From Purpureocillium takamizusanense (Eukaryota > Ascomycota > Sordariomycetes > Hypocreales > Ophiocordycipitaceae): a DNA stretch of 64,000 bases. The position numbers were made by a program, and so were the translations under genes. Positions 35,903 through 48,029 of the stretch are shown piece after piece. The notes beneath the pieces are model-generated. The model saw only the letters and a list, made by a program, of their open reading frames with translations, made no database searches and was not told the DNA's origin. Positions within the stretch are counted from its first letter, which is position 1. Each line of letters starts with the position of its first letter. Location of the stretch: NCBI RefSeq assembly GCF_022605165.1, contig NC_063076.1:1364001-1428000 (forward strand), written 5' to 3'.

Positions 35903-36205
35903 TCAGGAACGGGGTGGCTTCATGATATGGCAACACTTCGCGTTCTTAGCTTTGGCCGCCCTGGCCTTTGCTGCCTCCTGCGCCTCAGCCAGCTCCTTCT
36001 TGTGGCGGCACTGTTGGCTGCAGGGCTTATACTGAAGATGTCCCGTGAGGTTCACAGGCACAATCTTCACCCTGGCTTTGCACCTGCCGAGGACGCCCCC
36101 GCCCCTACCCGCCGCCTCCTGGCAAATCTTGGGTTCCTCGCGGCCATGGCGCACCTCCTTCTTGCACTGGGGGCACTGTTGTGTCCAGATCCCGAGGCTG
36201 CACAT
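35903..36205 (-). CDS. Small cysteine-rich orphan protein
   Basis: A 100-residue intronless frame. Cysteines are well spaced (MCSLGIWTQQCPQCKK, then single Cys in EPKICQEA and LGRCKA, then KPCSQQCRHKKEL and a final KCC pair) and are followed by an alanine/lysine helix (ELAEAQEAAKARAAKAKNAK). It lacks a signal peptide, so it is probably intracellular and may bind a metal. The overall look, starting MC followed by a WTxxC-type motif, recalls short uncharacterised fungal proteins with N-terminal Cys clusters. A 216-codon plus-strand frame covers the same DNA but is less gene-like. Moderate confidence only. Confidence 0.5.
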   Translation of the reverse strand: MCSLGIWTQQCPQCKKEVRHGREEPKICQEAAGRGGGVLGRCKARVKIVPVNLTGHLQYKPCSQQCRHKKELAEAQEAAKARAAKAKNAKCCHIMKPPRS

Positions 36206-36832
36206 GGTTGTTGTCCTTTGCTCTTGAGGTCGTCGGGGAAATGGGTAGTGGTGGGTGGGGCCTTAAGTATATGCAAGGCAATGGTGAACTGTGTTGGTTG
36301 AACGAAAGAGTGTTGAGGTCAACTTTGGTGTCCGGAAAGAGTGTTGCAAAGCCAACTTTGGGGTTATGGTTGTTGCTGTTGTTGGTTGACTCGAGGCATG
36401 AGAGAGGCGATCAAGGTCATGGTTATATATCTGCGTAGAAACGTACGAAAAGAGGCTCTCAAAGAGTGTTCGTTCACGGCGTTCATCTTCGGTTCCTGCA
36501 CGTTCTGACGTTCACGTCCCCATGTGTCGCTTTGTCCAATACCATCTTGAGTGGTCAAGGGGCCTGCAACAAACAGCTCACTCAACGCTCGTGCGTCGGC
36601 ACAAGGCTTCAAAGACAGCATCTGTCCATTCACATTGGCCAAAGACGGGCGAACACGGCGCGTGCACGGGGGTCATCGCATTGAGATGATTAGGACTCTG
36701 TTTCCTCTAGTACCCGGCGGAACGACGCTTCTATGAGTTCTATTCAGAACAGGGGCTTGAGAGGAAACATAGAAAGAGCCAGACAAGAAAGGCCACTAGA
36801 GAAAAGTACGAAAGATAAGACATGAACGGCAG
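36206..36832. other. Intergenic with a short imperfect direct repeat
   Basis: Two similar segments begin GAAAGAGTGTTG and end CAACTTTGG (about 36,304-36,328 and 36,337-36,363). The rest shows no gene. SAC1 ends at its right border. Confidence 0.5.
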
Positions 36833-39091
36833 CTATTCAATCCTCTTTTTGCCTTCCTCAGCATTAAGGTAGCGCGCAGTGCTGAGTCCTCTTTCATGCC
36901 GCGTCACAAACGGCCCAATGACAGCGTCTTTGCGGGCCTTGGAGAAGTGCTCCGTGTAGCCATCTACGGCAAAGTGGCGAGGGTTGAGTCGCGGCCAGTT
37001 AACCTAGAACAAAATGCGTCAGCCAACATGTCCTGGGTTTGAGATATCGAGGATTGGGCGAAGTGGCTTACATAGAGCATGCCATGGGTCCAGATAAAGT
37101 AGAAGCAGTACGCAGCCACAGCGCTCCAGAAGAGGATAAAGATGCGCATGGGGAGGACCCTCGCGTCCGGATCGCGTTTGGTCAAGATGCCGACGAGAAC
37201 GATAAAGACGCTGAACGCCAGAACGTAGGGGATGGACTGGATCATCAACGGGCGCCTGTCAATGAAGACGAGGTTCGTGCCGATGTTAGTCTCTCCCGGC
37301 TGGTAGGCTCCCAGAAACAGGTCAAACGAGTCCTGACGCGGACCGTCCCTAAAGTTGTTGAGGTAGTAGCGTGTGATGCCGATTCGGGCGTCTTGCAAAG
37401 CGCCGACCTTTGTGCGCTTTCCTGTGCGGGTGACGTCTGTCTTCATGGCGCCGGTGCCCGAGTACGAGGAAGAGACGATATCGGCGTTGTCAGCCCATAT
37501 GTTGCGGAAGATGTGCTCAAACGCCTGGTCCTCATCGCGGAACGAGGAGCCGGGGGTCATGAGGCCAGCCTGCTCGAAGATGCGATCTAATACATGCCGG
37601 CCAAAGATACTTTGAACGACATTAGTCCGATCGAGGCAGTCCATGCAGTTGGTGCGCATGACGCTGGTTTGCAGGCTGCGGACATCAATCCGTCCGTCAA
37701 CATTGGCGGGCGTGTCGACACCTCGGAAGTAGCCCTGGGTGGCGAGCGCCTCCTGAAGCTTATCAACGAGAGCGTATGCCTTGTGCATTTTCATGCCCTT
37801 GGTTTCGGCATGGTAGTCAAAGTAAATGTAGTGCAGACGGTCAAATTGTTGCTGCTTCGACCCGGGCTGGATCGTGGTGAACTTTTCGTCGGTCAGCCGA
37901 TCGGCTTCATGGCGCTCCCTTGGGCCCGAGACCAGAGCCTCCACCATCTTCTCATACGATTCCTTGACTCTGCACTCGCGGCCTTTCTGGTTGACAAGGT
38001 TGATGAGGTAGTTGTCGCCGTAGATACGGATTTGCTCATCAAAGTGCTTCACGGCCGCAGGAGTGGCAGCCTCGGTGCTGCGAACCTGCAGCTTGGGGAC
38101 GTAGCGCAAACTGTTGATCTCGGACCAGTAGGTCGGGACGCTTCCTCGGGTCTGGACGTAGGACATGATCTGCATCTCCTGACCAGCCGAGGCGCCAAAC
38201 TTGCCGCTCTGCATATCGGTGCTGCCAGCGAAGCCACCTAGGCCGCTGCTACTATCGTTGAGGATCACGACCTGTTCTGTCTCATTGTAGTTTGCGACAT
38301 GACCGTCTTCATCAACACCACGTGTAAAGTATCTCGTACCGCCGCGGTAGCGAGATCTGCGGGAGATGAGGATGAGCGTCAAGGGTGTATTCTTGAAGCG
38401 CGTGGGCTTGATCTCGAGCATGCCGAATATGCATGGCAGGATGTATGGGTCGATCCCGGTTTGCGTGCCGGGTTGGTTCCTAGAGCCTCGTCTGCGGAAC
38501 TCTATGAGGTCCGTCTGCAGATACTTGTTGAAGAAGAAGCGATCGTCTGTTCTCATCCACAACGGACTGGCGTTGTCGGCTTGCGATTGGCGCTGGAAGG
38601 AGTTGGTGAGATCGATCGAGTAGGAAAAGTACATGGGCCCGTTCTGCAAGAATGTCTTGAGGAGGCCGATGAAGGTGTCCTCGTCGGGGTCGTGAATCTG
38701 GCGCTCGCGCATGGGGAGGACCTCAGTTGCGATAACCTTGTACACCATGTGGCCCTTGAGGCGGCCCATGGGCTGGGCCTTGCTAATGACTATGACATAC
38801 TTGTCTACCAGATGTATTAGTCTTGCGTCTGGACAGCGCCATGGGAGAGAGCGAGTTGGACCGACCTAGGCGCAGCTGGATGATGCCCAGGATGCCAGCA
38901 ACGCTCGAGACGCGAGAGGCGCGCTTGCCCGCCTGGAGGGCAGCGTCTGCTAGACGGACGTCGCCGGTAGGTCTATCGATGAGAAGCGCGGGCGCATCGG
39001 GCGACGAAGGCGAGGTGAAGGTGTAGGCATCGTTGGTGACCTTGATGTTGATGTCCCGGTAAGGGAGCTTGGATGCGGCAAAGGGCGGCAT
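36833..39091 (-). CDS. SAC1: SAC1 phosphoinositide phosphatase
   Basis: It removes phosphate from PI4P (and PI3P) at the ER and Golgi. Exons 39091-38866, 38804-37072 and 37003-36833 give 709 aa; introns are 61 nt (ACTAAT branch) and 68 nt (GTAAGC donor). The SAC domain ends in the catalytic CX5R(T) motif, Cys462 to Arg468, in RTNCMDCLDRTNVVQ. Two transmembrane helices (about 600-616 and 628-648) then anchor it in the ER/Golgi membrane with a short hairpin, and exon 3 adds a basic cytosolic tail (NWPRLNPRHF to KKRIE). Including the first and last exons is essential: the middle frame alone starts at an internal Met and ends in read-through intron. It is divergent from RAB5. Confidence 0.97.
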
Positions 39092-40157
39092 TACGAACGA
39101 TGACAGCGGCCAGACCTGTCGCCGACAACGTGAAGCTTATGTGCAAATTGCAAATCGCGACGAGTTGCTGCGGTGCGGCGTCGTGCTTGCGCCCATGCGA
39201 AGCGTTGCGGGTTGGCGAAGTGGTATTGATGGGACGTTGCGGCGATGATGCCAACGAGGCTTACCAGCTTATTAACGTTAGTTAGTACAGCGCCAGCTCG
39301 ACGAGAGCGCGCTGGCGTGTGTTCCTGGCACCACCCCGATAGCCCACCACCCGCAATGGAAATCGCGGCAGGATTGCGTTGTCGTCACAGCGCAGCCACA
39401 GGGGGCAATGGTGGGGCTCGGCCCTGAAGACGAACATCCATTGCGAGAGCTCTGCCCTGCTGGATGCATCCATGTGGCGGGTCCCGCCCCAGGGGAACCG
39501 CCGGGCTCAAGCTGCCACTAAGAGTGCCCGGACCTCGGGGCCACTGGCGTGTGAAGCGTCCGCCCCAGCGCTGACATTTGATAGGAGAGGCGGGCGGGCT
39601 GCCCTGCCCTGGGCTGGGCTGGGTTGAGCCTCAGAGGGGCTTGGGCGCTTACCTAAGGCGGCGGCGACAAGCCGCAGCGGGACCGCCTGCTTCCACCAAG
39701 AGCCCTAGCACGAAGTATGGTAGGGAAGTACACACGCTGGGCCGGGCGCAGGTGACCTCCCCAAGCCACCCCATCAGCGGACCACCTGGGCATCCACCAT
39801 TCAGTCCCCCGAAGCACTGCCGCCATTCATTCAACCATCCGCCCGTCTTCCCGGCAGCCTGACGTGTGTTCGTACGTACACCTCCAGGCACTCGCCCACC
39901 CACGACCATCCATCCACCTCCCCCCGCGACGTCGCCGCCAACCGCACACGACGAACCTATCCCTCGCAACGAACGCTCCGATATTTTCTGCGACCCCCCG
40001 CCATCGCGCGACCCATCTCGAGCGCATTCCGCAACCGACTCGCATCCGTTCGTCGTTGGACTGCGATTGTTGTTGAGCTATTGACGCTCGCCATCCGCCT
40101 CCCCGCCACACTCGATCTCCATCTCGACCCCGTTGCGCAACCCCAGAGTCAGGCGAT
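39092..40157. promoter_or_regulatory. Divergent SAC1/RAB5 promoter region
   Basis: A 1.07-kb region between two start codons. Its right half (39,780-40,150) is CT/CA-rich on the plus strand, as expected of the RAB5 promoter and leader. No TATA box or gene was recognised. Confidence 0.5.
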
Positions 40158-41049
40158 ATGGCAGCTCGAGGACCTGCCGGCGGTCGCGGCATGAATAGCC
40201 GCTTCGCGCAGTTCAAGCTCGTTCTGCTCGGTGCGTCCAAATCTGCGTCTCCTCGTCATCGTCGTCACAGGCTAACATGTGCCAATAGGAGAGTCTGCTG
40301 TCGGAAAGGTGCATATTGCCGGTCGACATAGAGCCTGTGACTGATTTGCTGACCGAGTACATTCTGCAGAGCTCAATAGTCCTGCGATTCGTCAAGGTAC
40401 CATGGACGACGATACTGCAGTGTGCTCGATGCTGACTGGCGTCCCAGGACCAATTTGACTCGTTTAGAGAATCTACCATCGGGGCCGCTTTCCTCACCCA
40501 GACCATCTCTCTCGATGAGAACACCACAGTCAAGTTTGAGATCTGGGACACAGCCGGCCAGGAGCGGTACAAGTCGCTCGCGCCCATGTACTACCGTAAT
40601 GCCAACTGCGCCGTTGTTGTCTACGACATTACACAATCCGTACGTCGCATCCGGTCCCTCGAGGAAGCACCAGCCATACGCTAACATGTGTTGAATCAAA
40701 GGCATCTCTGGATAAGGCAAAGGCATGGGTCAAGGAACTGCAACGTCAAGCCAACGAGAACATTATCATCGCGCTCGCTGGCAACAAGCTGGACTTGGTC
40801 AACGAGCAACCCGACAAGCGGGCCATTTCCACGGCCGACGCCGAGGCCTACGCACGGGAGGCCGGGCTTCTCTTCTTCGAGACATCGGCAAAGACGGCCG
40901 AGAATGTCCGCGAGCTGTTCACTGCCATCGCCAAGAAGCTCCCGCTGGACCAGGTTGGCCCCAGGCATGCCCGCCCCGGCCAGCGACCGGGCGTCAACCT
41001 GGCCCCCGAGAATGCCAACACCAACGTCAGCGGCCCGTGCAGCTGCTAA
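40158..41049 (+). CDS. ypt5: Rab5-family small GTPase (Ypt5/Vps21 type)
   Basis: It is a regulator of early endosome fusion. Five exons, 40158-40230, 40289-40308, 40370-40396, 40448-40639 and 40702-41049, give 219 aa; all four introns have GT/AG ends, and two exons are only 20 and 27 nt, so gene finders may miss them. G-box motifs are intact: P-loop GESAVGKS (25-32), switch I Thr50 in [15 protein letters not shown] (73-79), GNKLDL (131-136) and ETSAK (164-168). The Rab5-defining switch I-interswitch run ([13 protein letters not shown]) is present. The C-terminal CSC (217-219) is the double geranylgeranylation site. Confidence 0.97.
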
Positions 41050-41898
41050 GTAATTTATGATATTGCCTATGGCTGCGCTGGAGCGGTGCCGCTAGCCTCC
41101 TTGCACATCTCGGGTGTCTCCATGGGATGGTTGTCGGGTTTACGTTGAGGATAGACTGACAGCGGCGACTGAGTCTTGGCCTGCGCCTATGTGCTCAAGT
41201 ACCATGTATGTTTCTCGGAGTCATGGGATTGGAGGGTTCTTCATCGGCAGACATTTCTATTGCGTATGTGCCCTTTTCCGTCTTAATATACACACTATAT
41301 TCCCCGCCCGCGACAGGAGGCGGCACCCTAGAGTGCTTTTTAACGCGATGATTCAGTGGTGGACGGTGGCCGTTGGCGACAGGGCATAGGAGCCATCGTC
41401 ATTTCACCTATTGAATATGAGACGTCCCCTCGAGTCCGGAAGTCGTCAATGAGCTTTGCATATAGGCGGTACCCGTCTCACTCGACACGATCAAGCGGGA
41501 CCACCGGACCGCCCGGATGCACCCCCCCCCAGTAAATGGCTAACAGAGGGTCACGGCATGTCTAGTTTACTTTGCGGCATAACAGTAACAGAGCGCAGAC
41601 AGAGAGACATAATATCTACGCAGATAATCTAGTTGCCAGTCCTGTCTTGGGGGGGTGTGTTTTTTCTCTCTCTTTTTTTTTTTGGTTCCTGTCGCAAGGC
41701 ACAGCCAGTGTAGAGTCTAAATGGAGGCTGGGAGCATGAAGGTGTGGTTGCGTCACTCCCGGTTCCTGCCGCGACAAGGTCCGGAGCTGCTTTAGCCGAA
41801 CTTTTGCCTGAGCGTTTTTGTCTGCCGAGCCATCGCCAAACGGCCGAGCTCCCACCTGCAAACTACACGTGCCATCGCCGGCCCTTGAAATTCGCCCC
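41050..41898. other. Intergenic between RAB5 and MIC60
   Basis: Both neighbours are plus-strand. A C-run (41,521-41,530) and a T-rich tract (41,658-41,682) are present. No gene seen. Confidence 0.5.
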
Positions 41899-44136
41899 AT
41901 GCTGCGATCATCGCTTCGGACAGTGAGGGTGCTCGGCGGCAGGCCCGTTGCGGCGGCCGCCGTGCGCCAATGGCCCATTGCCGCGTCGCAGCGAGCTGGT
42001 CTGCTTGGCTCGGTAAGTTTGAGAAGCGCGCGCCCGCGTCTCTAGGGCGGTTTACGTGCGGACAGAAGAAAGGCTTACAACTGCTTGCGCAGCGTTCCTT
42101 CGCCGACCAGAAGAAGCCTGGAGACGACGTTTCAAAACCCCCGGTCTTGCCTGCCTCTGAGACGCTGAGCTCCGAGCGAAGCCCGCCGCCAGCCGGCCTA
42201 GGCCAGGCGAAGCCCGAGACCGCCAAAGACGTTCCGTTGACGCCGCCCACTCCGTCCGAGGCCGTCGACAGACAGACAAAGCCTGCGACTACGATTGACG
42301 ATGTCGGCGAGACTCGCGTGAAGCACGGCTCTATCGACCCGCTGGCCGGCGGCAAGCCCGAACCCACGGCTACCATTGACGATGTCGGCGAGTCTACCGT
42401 CCTCCAAAGCAAGGTCCCGCCGCCGCCGCCGTCGCCACCTAAGAAGAAGGGTTTTATTCGCAGGCTGAGGAACTTTGTCTTCACTCTCATCCTCCTGGGC
42501 GCCGTCGGGTTCGGTGGCGGAGTCTGGTACTCGCGGATCAATGATAACTTCCACGACTTCTTCACCGAGTACGTCCCCTTCGGAGAGCAGGCCGTTCTGT
42601 ACCTGGAGGAGATGGAGTTTAGGAAGCGCTTCCCCCAGGCTTCGGCTTCTGGCTCTAGACCTCGCGAAACCAACGAGCAGGTCCGCATTCCCGCACAGAG
42701 CGGCGCCTCCTGGAGGGTGGCCGATAGCGGCGAGCCTGCCGGGCGTCACTCGAGCGCCAACCCTGTGTCCAAGCGGCCGACCAAGCAGCCGGATGAGCCC
42801 GCTAAGGCTGAGTCTCCAAAGCCTCCTGCTCAAGAAACTCAACCAGCCCCAGCGAAGCCCGTGGAGAAGGCCACGCCTCAGGTGACTGAGAGGTCGCCCA
42901 AGTCTTCTACCGAGTCTTTCAAAGCGCCCGAAGTCAACGAGCCTTCCAAGTTTCCACCTCTGGCACCCATCGATCTCATGGCGCTCCCCGATGCCAAGGA
43001 GCCGGTTGTGCGTGACCTGGTTCACATGCTCAATGATCTGATCCTGGTCATCAACGCCGACAACGCCCACGGCAAATACGGTACGACCATCAACAAGGCG
43101 AAGAATGAGGTCACCAGAATTGGCGACCGGCTCAAGGCTATGAGGGATGGCGTCGAGAAGAAGGCGGCCAAAGAGGTCAAATCGTCAATCGAGGAATTCG
43201 ACAAGGCCGCCACTGAACTCATTAAGCGCGTCGAGAACACCATGCTCGCGCAGGAGATTGATTGGCGCCGCGAGTTTGAGCAGGAGATGACCACGGTGCG
43301 CGAGAGCTACGACGAGCGGGTCAAGCTCCTGCTTGAGCGCGAGAAGAAGCTCAACGAGGAGAAGCTGCACAATCAGCTCTTGGAGCAGGCCGTGGCTCTC
43401 AAGAAGGAATTTGTCCAAGAAGTCAAGGATCGCGTCGAGCAGGAGCGCGAAGGCCGACTGGGCAAGCTGACAGAGCTCTCATCAGCTGTCGCTGATCTGG
43501 AGAAACTCACCACCGGGTGGAACGATGTCGTCGACTCTAACCTCAAGACACAGCAGCTGCACGTGGCCGTCGAGGCCGTCCGCGCCAGCCTTGAAGATGC
43601 CCAACACCCGCGTCCTTTCATTCGCGAGCTCGTCGCTCTGAAGGAGATTGCCAACGACTCTCCCGTAGTTGATGCCGCGATTGCGTCGGTTAACCCGTCG
43701 GCCTACCAGCGCGGCATCTCTACGTCGGCACAGCTTATCGACAGATTCCGTCGCGTTGCCAACGAGGTGCGCAAGGCCTCGTTGCTGCCAGAGGATGCGG
43801 GCGTCGCCAGTCACGCATCCAGCTGGGTCTTGAGCCACGTCATGTTCAAGAAGGAGGGTCTCGCCGCGGGAGACGACGTGGAAAGCATCCTGACACGCAC
43901 GCAGACGTATCTGGAAGAGGGAGATCTGGACTCTGCAGCGCGAGAGATGAACGGCTTGCAAGGGTGGGCGAAGACGCTGAGCAAGGACTGGCTTGGCGAG
44001 GTGCGCAAGGCGCTGGAAGTCCAGCAAGCTCTCGACGTAAGTGCTCTCCCCTTGCACGGAAGTTTCAACCCAATCGCTAATCATACCGCAGGTCATTGCC
44101 ACAGAGGCTCGGCTACAGAGTCTGAGGGTGGAGTAA
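41899..44136 (+). CDS. MIC60: MICOS subunit MIC60 (mitofilin)
   Basis: An inner-membrane protein that holds cristae junctions and contacts the outer membrane. Exons 41899-42012, 42093-44036 and 44092-44136 give 700 aa; introns are 80 and 55 nt. Exon 1 codes a classic presequence (MLRSSLRTVRVLGGRPVAAA), continued by RSFADQKK. A Pro/Glu/Lys-rich linker contains a duplicated IDDVGE motif (about residues 106 and 134). One transmembrane segment lies at about 166-184 (LRNFVFTLILLGAVGFGGGV), leaving the remainder in the intermembrane space: a low-complexity part, a long coiled coil rich in Glu/Lys (about 390-540), and the C-terminal mitofilin domain. Exon 3 supplies just 14 residues (VIATEARLQSLRVE); without it the tail would be wrong. 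Confidence 0.95.
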
Positions 44137-44712
44137 AAGCGGCGGTCTTCTTTGTCCTGTATATCGGCTTGGGATGGGTGGCGACTAGAGGGCTGCATGC
44201 CCGTGTACTAGATACGAATAGACACCAGAGACGGGATTTTGCTGCAATCAAGAGCTCTTGGGCTGAATCCCCTCGCAGTGGTGATTTTTTTAAATGAGGT
44301 TTGTGTTGCAGGAGTGTCCCAGCGGGTTGTGTTGAGGTTGCCTCAGCGCAACAGACTACACGCCCCGGCGCAGCTACGATCTTGGGGGAGGGCTAAGTGA
44401 GCGACGCGGGTTGCCAGCAGTCTCATCTACGTAGAGAGCGTGTTGCCCAGATGAGGGTAGCAAACTCGCGCACCGAATTCGCATTACGCACGATGTCCTT
44501 TCCCTACCTAGTGTGGCACGATAAAGCCCTTACGACAGCAATAACCATTCTGTCGAGGCAGGCGGTGTAAGATCGCCGTATGCTCATGGTTCTTGATGAT
44601 AATTTTTATCGCTATATACTCTTGGGGGCTCTATAGAGCCACTCAATTTCACACAACGCCGGCAATGCTACTACTGCTCCTCCAGGCTGCACCAACCGGG
44701 CTCCGACCTTTG
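44137..44712. other. Intergenic between convergent MIC60 and DUF3176 genes
   Basis: Contains the two 3' ends; GATAAAGCCC near 44,520 is a possible poly-A-type signal. No gene seen. Confidence 0.45.
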
Positions 44713-46647
44713 CTACTTGTCGATTGTGGCGTCCTCGTACAAGAGCGGCGCCAGGGACGACTTCCACGCGTGCTGCCGTGCCCTGTTCGTGGCGACAATC
44801 ACGATGATCAGAAAGAGGCACGTCAAAACTTCGAGAACCGCCGTCAAGGACAGCCAGGCCCAGTGGGTGCGCATGTACGTCTGCACAGCAAACACCTCGC
44901 CGGTCACGGCGGTGGTGTTGGGCCCCGAGAGCATGCGATACGACATGCCGGTCGCGATGTTGTCGACGGTGCGCACGATGTCGGGGCTGTTGTACAGGCC
45001 CGCCATGAAGCTGTTGCTGTCGGTGCTGCCGCTTTTGGTGTAGAAGATGGTCATAAGGGCCCCGGTCATGGCCTGTATATCGAGAAAATTGATCTCGAAG
45101 GTTGTATTCCCGGGAAACCCCTTCTCGAGCGTCGTGAACGGCACCAGCGGTCCGATGCCGGTCAGATTCAGTCGCGATTCCCGCACCGTGCCAGTCCGTA
45201 CCGTTCCGTTGATGGACCTCCAGCCCGAGTACTCCTTGGCGCACACCTCGTAGCCGCACTCATACGCCGTCACAGTGTCCTGCCAGTGAGTGTTGCCTCC
45301 GCCGTCGTCCATGGCGAAGCGTATCATGCCCAAGGTGATGAGCTGTGTTGGTGGGACCTGGGTTGCGTTGACGCTTACGTTGAGATGCGTGTAGCGGAAT
45401 CCGTTATGGGCGTCACTGGTCGCATAGGCCTCGGGCTTGAACCCCCCTGGCATTGTGAAGTTGCATTGTTGGACGCGAAACCCTCCTGGGTTGTCCTCGC
45501 AGCTCTTGGTGGTCCGCGCAGTGACGTCGCTGCATTTGCTGCAGACCCCGAGAGAGGTGAAGTCTGGGTACGTGCAGTTGGATCCGGGACAAATGAACGG
45601 CGGTGGAGAGACCAGGTCATAGACGCCTGCTATCGCCGCGGCTTGCAAAAGGCCGTCCCGTGTCGGACCTGACAGATGGAAGAGGAGGAATCAGCATTTG
45701 TTGGGACGAAACCGATGCAGCGGTGAATACAACTCACCAACAACGGCGCCGACGCCGGTGACCCCAAGATCACCGTTGTCATAGACTTGTGATCTGTTTG
45801 TCGAAGAATGCACCCCGGGCATCTGAGTCGATTTTTGCTCGAAGCTGAGAATCTGCTGCGTAAAGGGATCCACGGCGATGGCGGCGATGGTGACGAGGCA
45901 ACCGATATAGGTGGGAAAGGGCGACTTCCTGGCATGCCAGAGAAGCTTCAAAGCGCCCCACGGCCCGCGGCTTGCATTGTCAAATTGTTGAAGGTGTTCG
46001 GGGCTGGAAGACCGGGCCGCGTTCAGCTCATGTCGACAGTCTACACTTTCAAGGACAACTTACCCTAACGCCCTTCGCTTCAGGAAGAGCCACTTGAGCT
46101 GGCTGATGCTCTCGGTGACTGGCAAGATCATGGCGGCCTTGGCAGCGGTGGACAGGACCGCGACGACGGCGTTGGGCGAGACAGCTATGGTCCATGACGA
46201 GAGCAGCTGACCGTCAACGCGCGAGAGAATGATGATGATGGCAACCACGCAGAGGATGCTGAAAACCACACATACGATCTCCGCGCCCCAACCACCTCCC
46301 CAGTAGCGCTCTCCTTCCGGAAGATGCTGAGCGGGCTGCTGCTCCTTGCTTGGCTCTGGAGGTACTTCCGAGGAGGTCGAAGAAGGGTCGTACTTTTGGG
46401 TTGTCATAGGCTGGCCGGCAATGTCCGGAACCGGCTGGTAGGCAGGTCGCGCCCATTCTGAAACTGAAGAAGGGACCCGATGCGGTTCCCGGGAATCGTA
46501 GTCCTCAGCCATGCCGGGGTGCTCATGCTGCTGCTGGTGCTCAAGCTGCTGCGCCTCCGACCAGACATGGGGATTCTGCGAAATAGCAGAAGACTCCAGG
46601 GCATTCAGCAACTCGGTAGATTCCGATTGCTGGTTCTGAGCAGCCAT
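44713..46647 (-). CDS. DUF3176-family membrane protein
   Basis: Exons 46647-46064, 46003-45738 and 45668-44713 give 601 aa; introns are 60 nt (GTAAGT donor, TTCCAG acceptor) and 69 nt (GTGAGT, CTGTCAG). The first 115 residues are Gln/Ser/Pro-rich and cytosolic-looking. The DUF3176 core follows: a hydrophobic helix (VVFSILCVVAIIIIL), a second (WTIAVSPNAVVAVLSTAA), the diagnostic QLKWLFLKRR and ASRGPWGALKLLWHAR stretches, and a third helix near TYIGCLVTIAAIAV. A large cysteine-rich, multiply N-glycosylated region (NCTYPD, NVSVNAT, NGTV, NTTFEIN) probably faces outside, and a final helix (LEVLTCLFLIIVIVA) precedes a short basic tail. The family is common in filamentous fungi; function is unknown. 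Confidence 0.88.
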
Positions 46648-47576
46648 GGAGTCTATAAGGCGCCGAGCCTGAAGCGGGACGGGCGAATGGGCATACCCAC
46701 GAAGCAGCGCAAGTTGCGAAATGCCCGGTCTTTATCAACCATCGTTCCGCAAGGGTGTGCCCGTCTCGTCCCGTCCCGCAAGGCTCTGGAGATATAGCGG
46801 CTCTCAGCCGCCATACTAACTAATGCAAACAGTAAGCACCGTGCCCGAATTGGGGGCCCTCCGAACCCCCATGTCTGCCTGCCTCGCCACTGATGATCAG
46901 TGACCAGCAGCAGATCATATCCAGTTCGGAGCGCCGTGTCGCAAAATGACCCTCGTTGATTCGCTGTCCGCCGTGTTATTTTGGAAAGGATGCGACCTTG
47001 AGCCGCACAAAGGGATGCACAGCAATGCTGGCCAGGATTTTAGGGGGCCATAGCTTGCATCTCAAGGGGTACTACTGTTTCGTCAAGCGTCCTTTGTGGG
47101 ACTGTCGACGTGACGACTTGGGAAAATGCTCTTTTTGGGGGCGTTGCGTACGAAGTAGGGGTGGAAGAAAATGGAGCTGAGAGAGAGATGTTGATTCTGC
47201 GTGACCTTGGCACAAGAAGGCACGAAGTACGAAGTACTAGTTACATGTATCACTCAATTAGAAGGCGCGACCCTCGCGTTTTTTTCAAGGCTCGGGGGCC
47301 CGCAAATTCCTATTCCCGGAGCACGACAATGGACGTCTAGCTACCTACCTAACTAGTAGGCAGTTCCGGAGTAAGTTACTTGGTACTTGGATCGCGTGGT
47401 GACACAAGACGCCACCAAGACCTCGACCTTGTGCCTCGTACTGTTGCCCACGCATCAACATAGACCAATCCGCATCGTGAAGCAAAGCACTCCGTCATCA
47501 TGAGCGGCTCATAAGAAGAAAGCCCCTCATTGTACGACTGTTGTGGCGAGGAGGGGGGCTCTTCTCACGCCTGACG
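46648..47576. promoter_or_regulatory. Divergent region DUF3176 / FPGS-1
   Basis: Lies between divergent start codons. A short GTACGAAGTA duplication (47,224-47,237) is the only structure noted; no gene seen. Confidence 0.45.
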
Positions 47577-47997
47577 ATGGCCCCGTCGATGGGTCGCATT
47601 TCGGCATCTCTCGTCTTGTCCAGTCGATCGCCACGCAGATTCTCCAGCAGCTCGAGCTCGCCATCCAGGGCCGTAGTCACAATGAACACGTACAGCGTCA
47701 GCAGCAGCAGCAGCAGCAGCAGCCAGCGCCAGTCCAGCGCGTCGTCGTCGCGCAGCTACCCCAAGGCCCTCGAGAAGCTCGCCCTACTACAGTCCAACCG
47801 CGCGACCACGCAGCTCTTCAACCGGCAACAGACGCCGTGCGAGCTCAATGCCGCCGCCATCCCCGAGATGCTCGACTGGCTGCGCCGCGCCGGGTACGCG
47901 CCCGCGGACCTGGCCGGACTGCGGCACATTCACGTTGCCGGCACCAAGGGCAAGGGCTCGGTGTGCGCCTACGCGACGGCCATGCTGCGCGAGCACT

Positions 47998-48029
<32 letters not shown>

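Noticed and set aside
35651..36301. 216-codon plus-strand frame with hydrophobic stretches
   Set aside because: The minus-strand 100-codon Cys-rich frame in the same DNA is more gene-like; the hydrophobic runs are its complement.
41792..43070. Minus-strand frames of about 290 codons
   Set aside because: Antisense shadows of MIC60; Arg/Gly/Leu-rich with no motifs.
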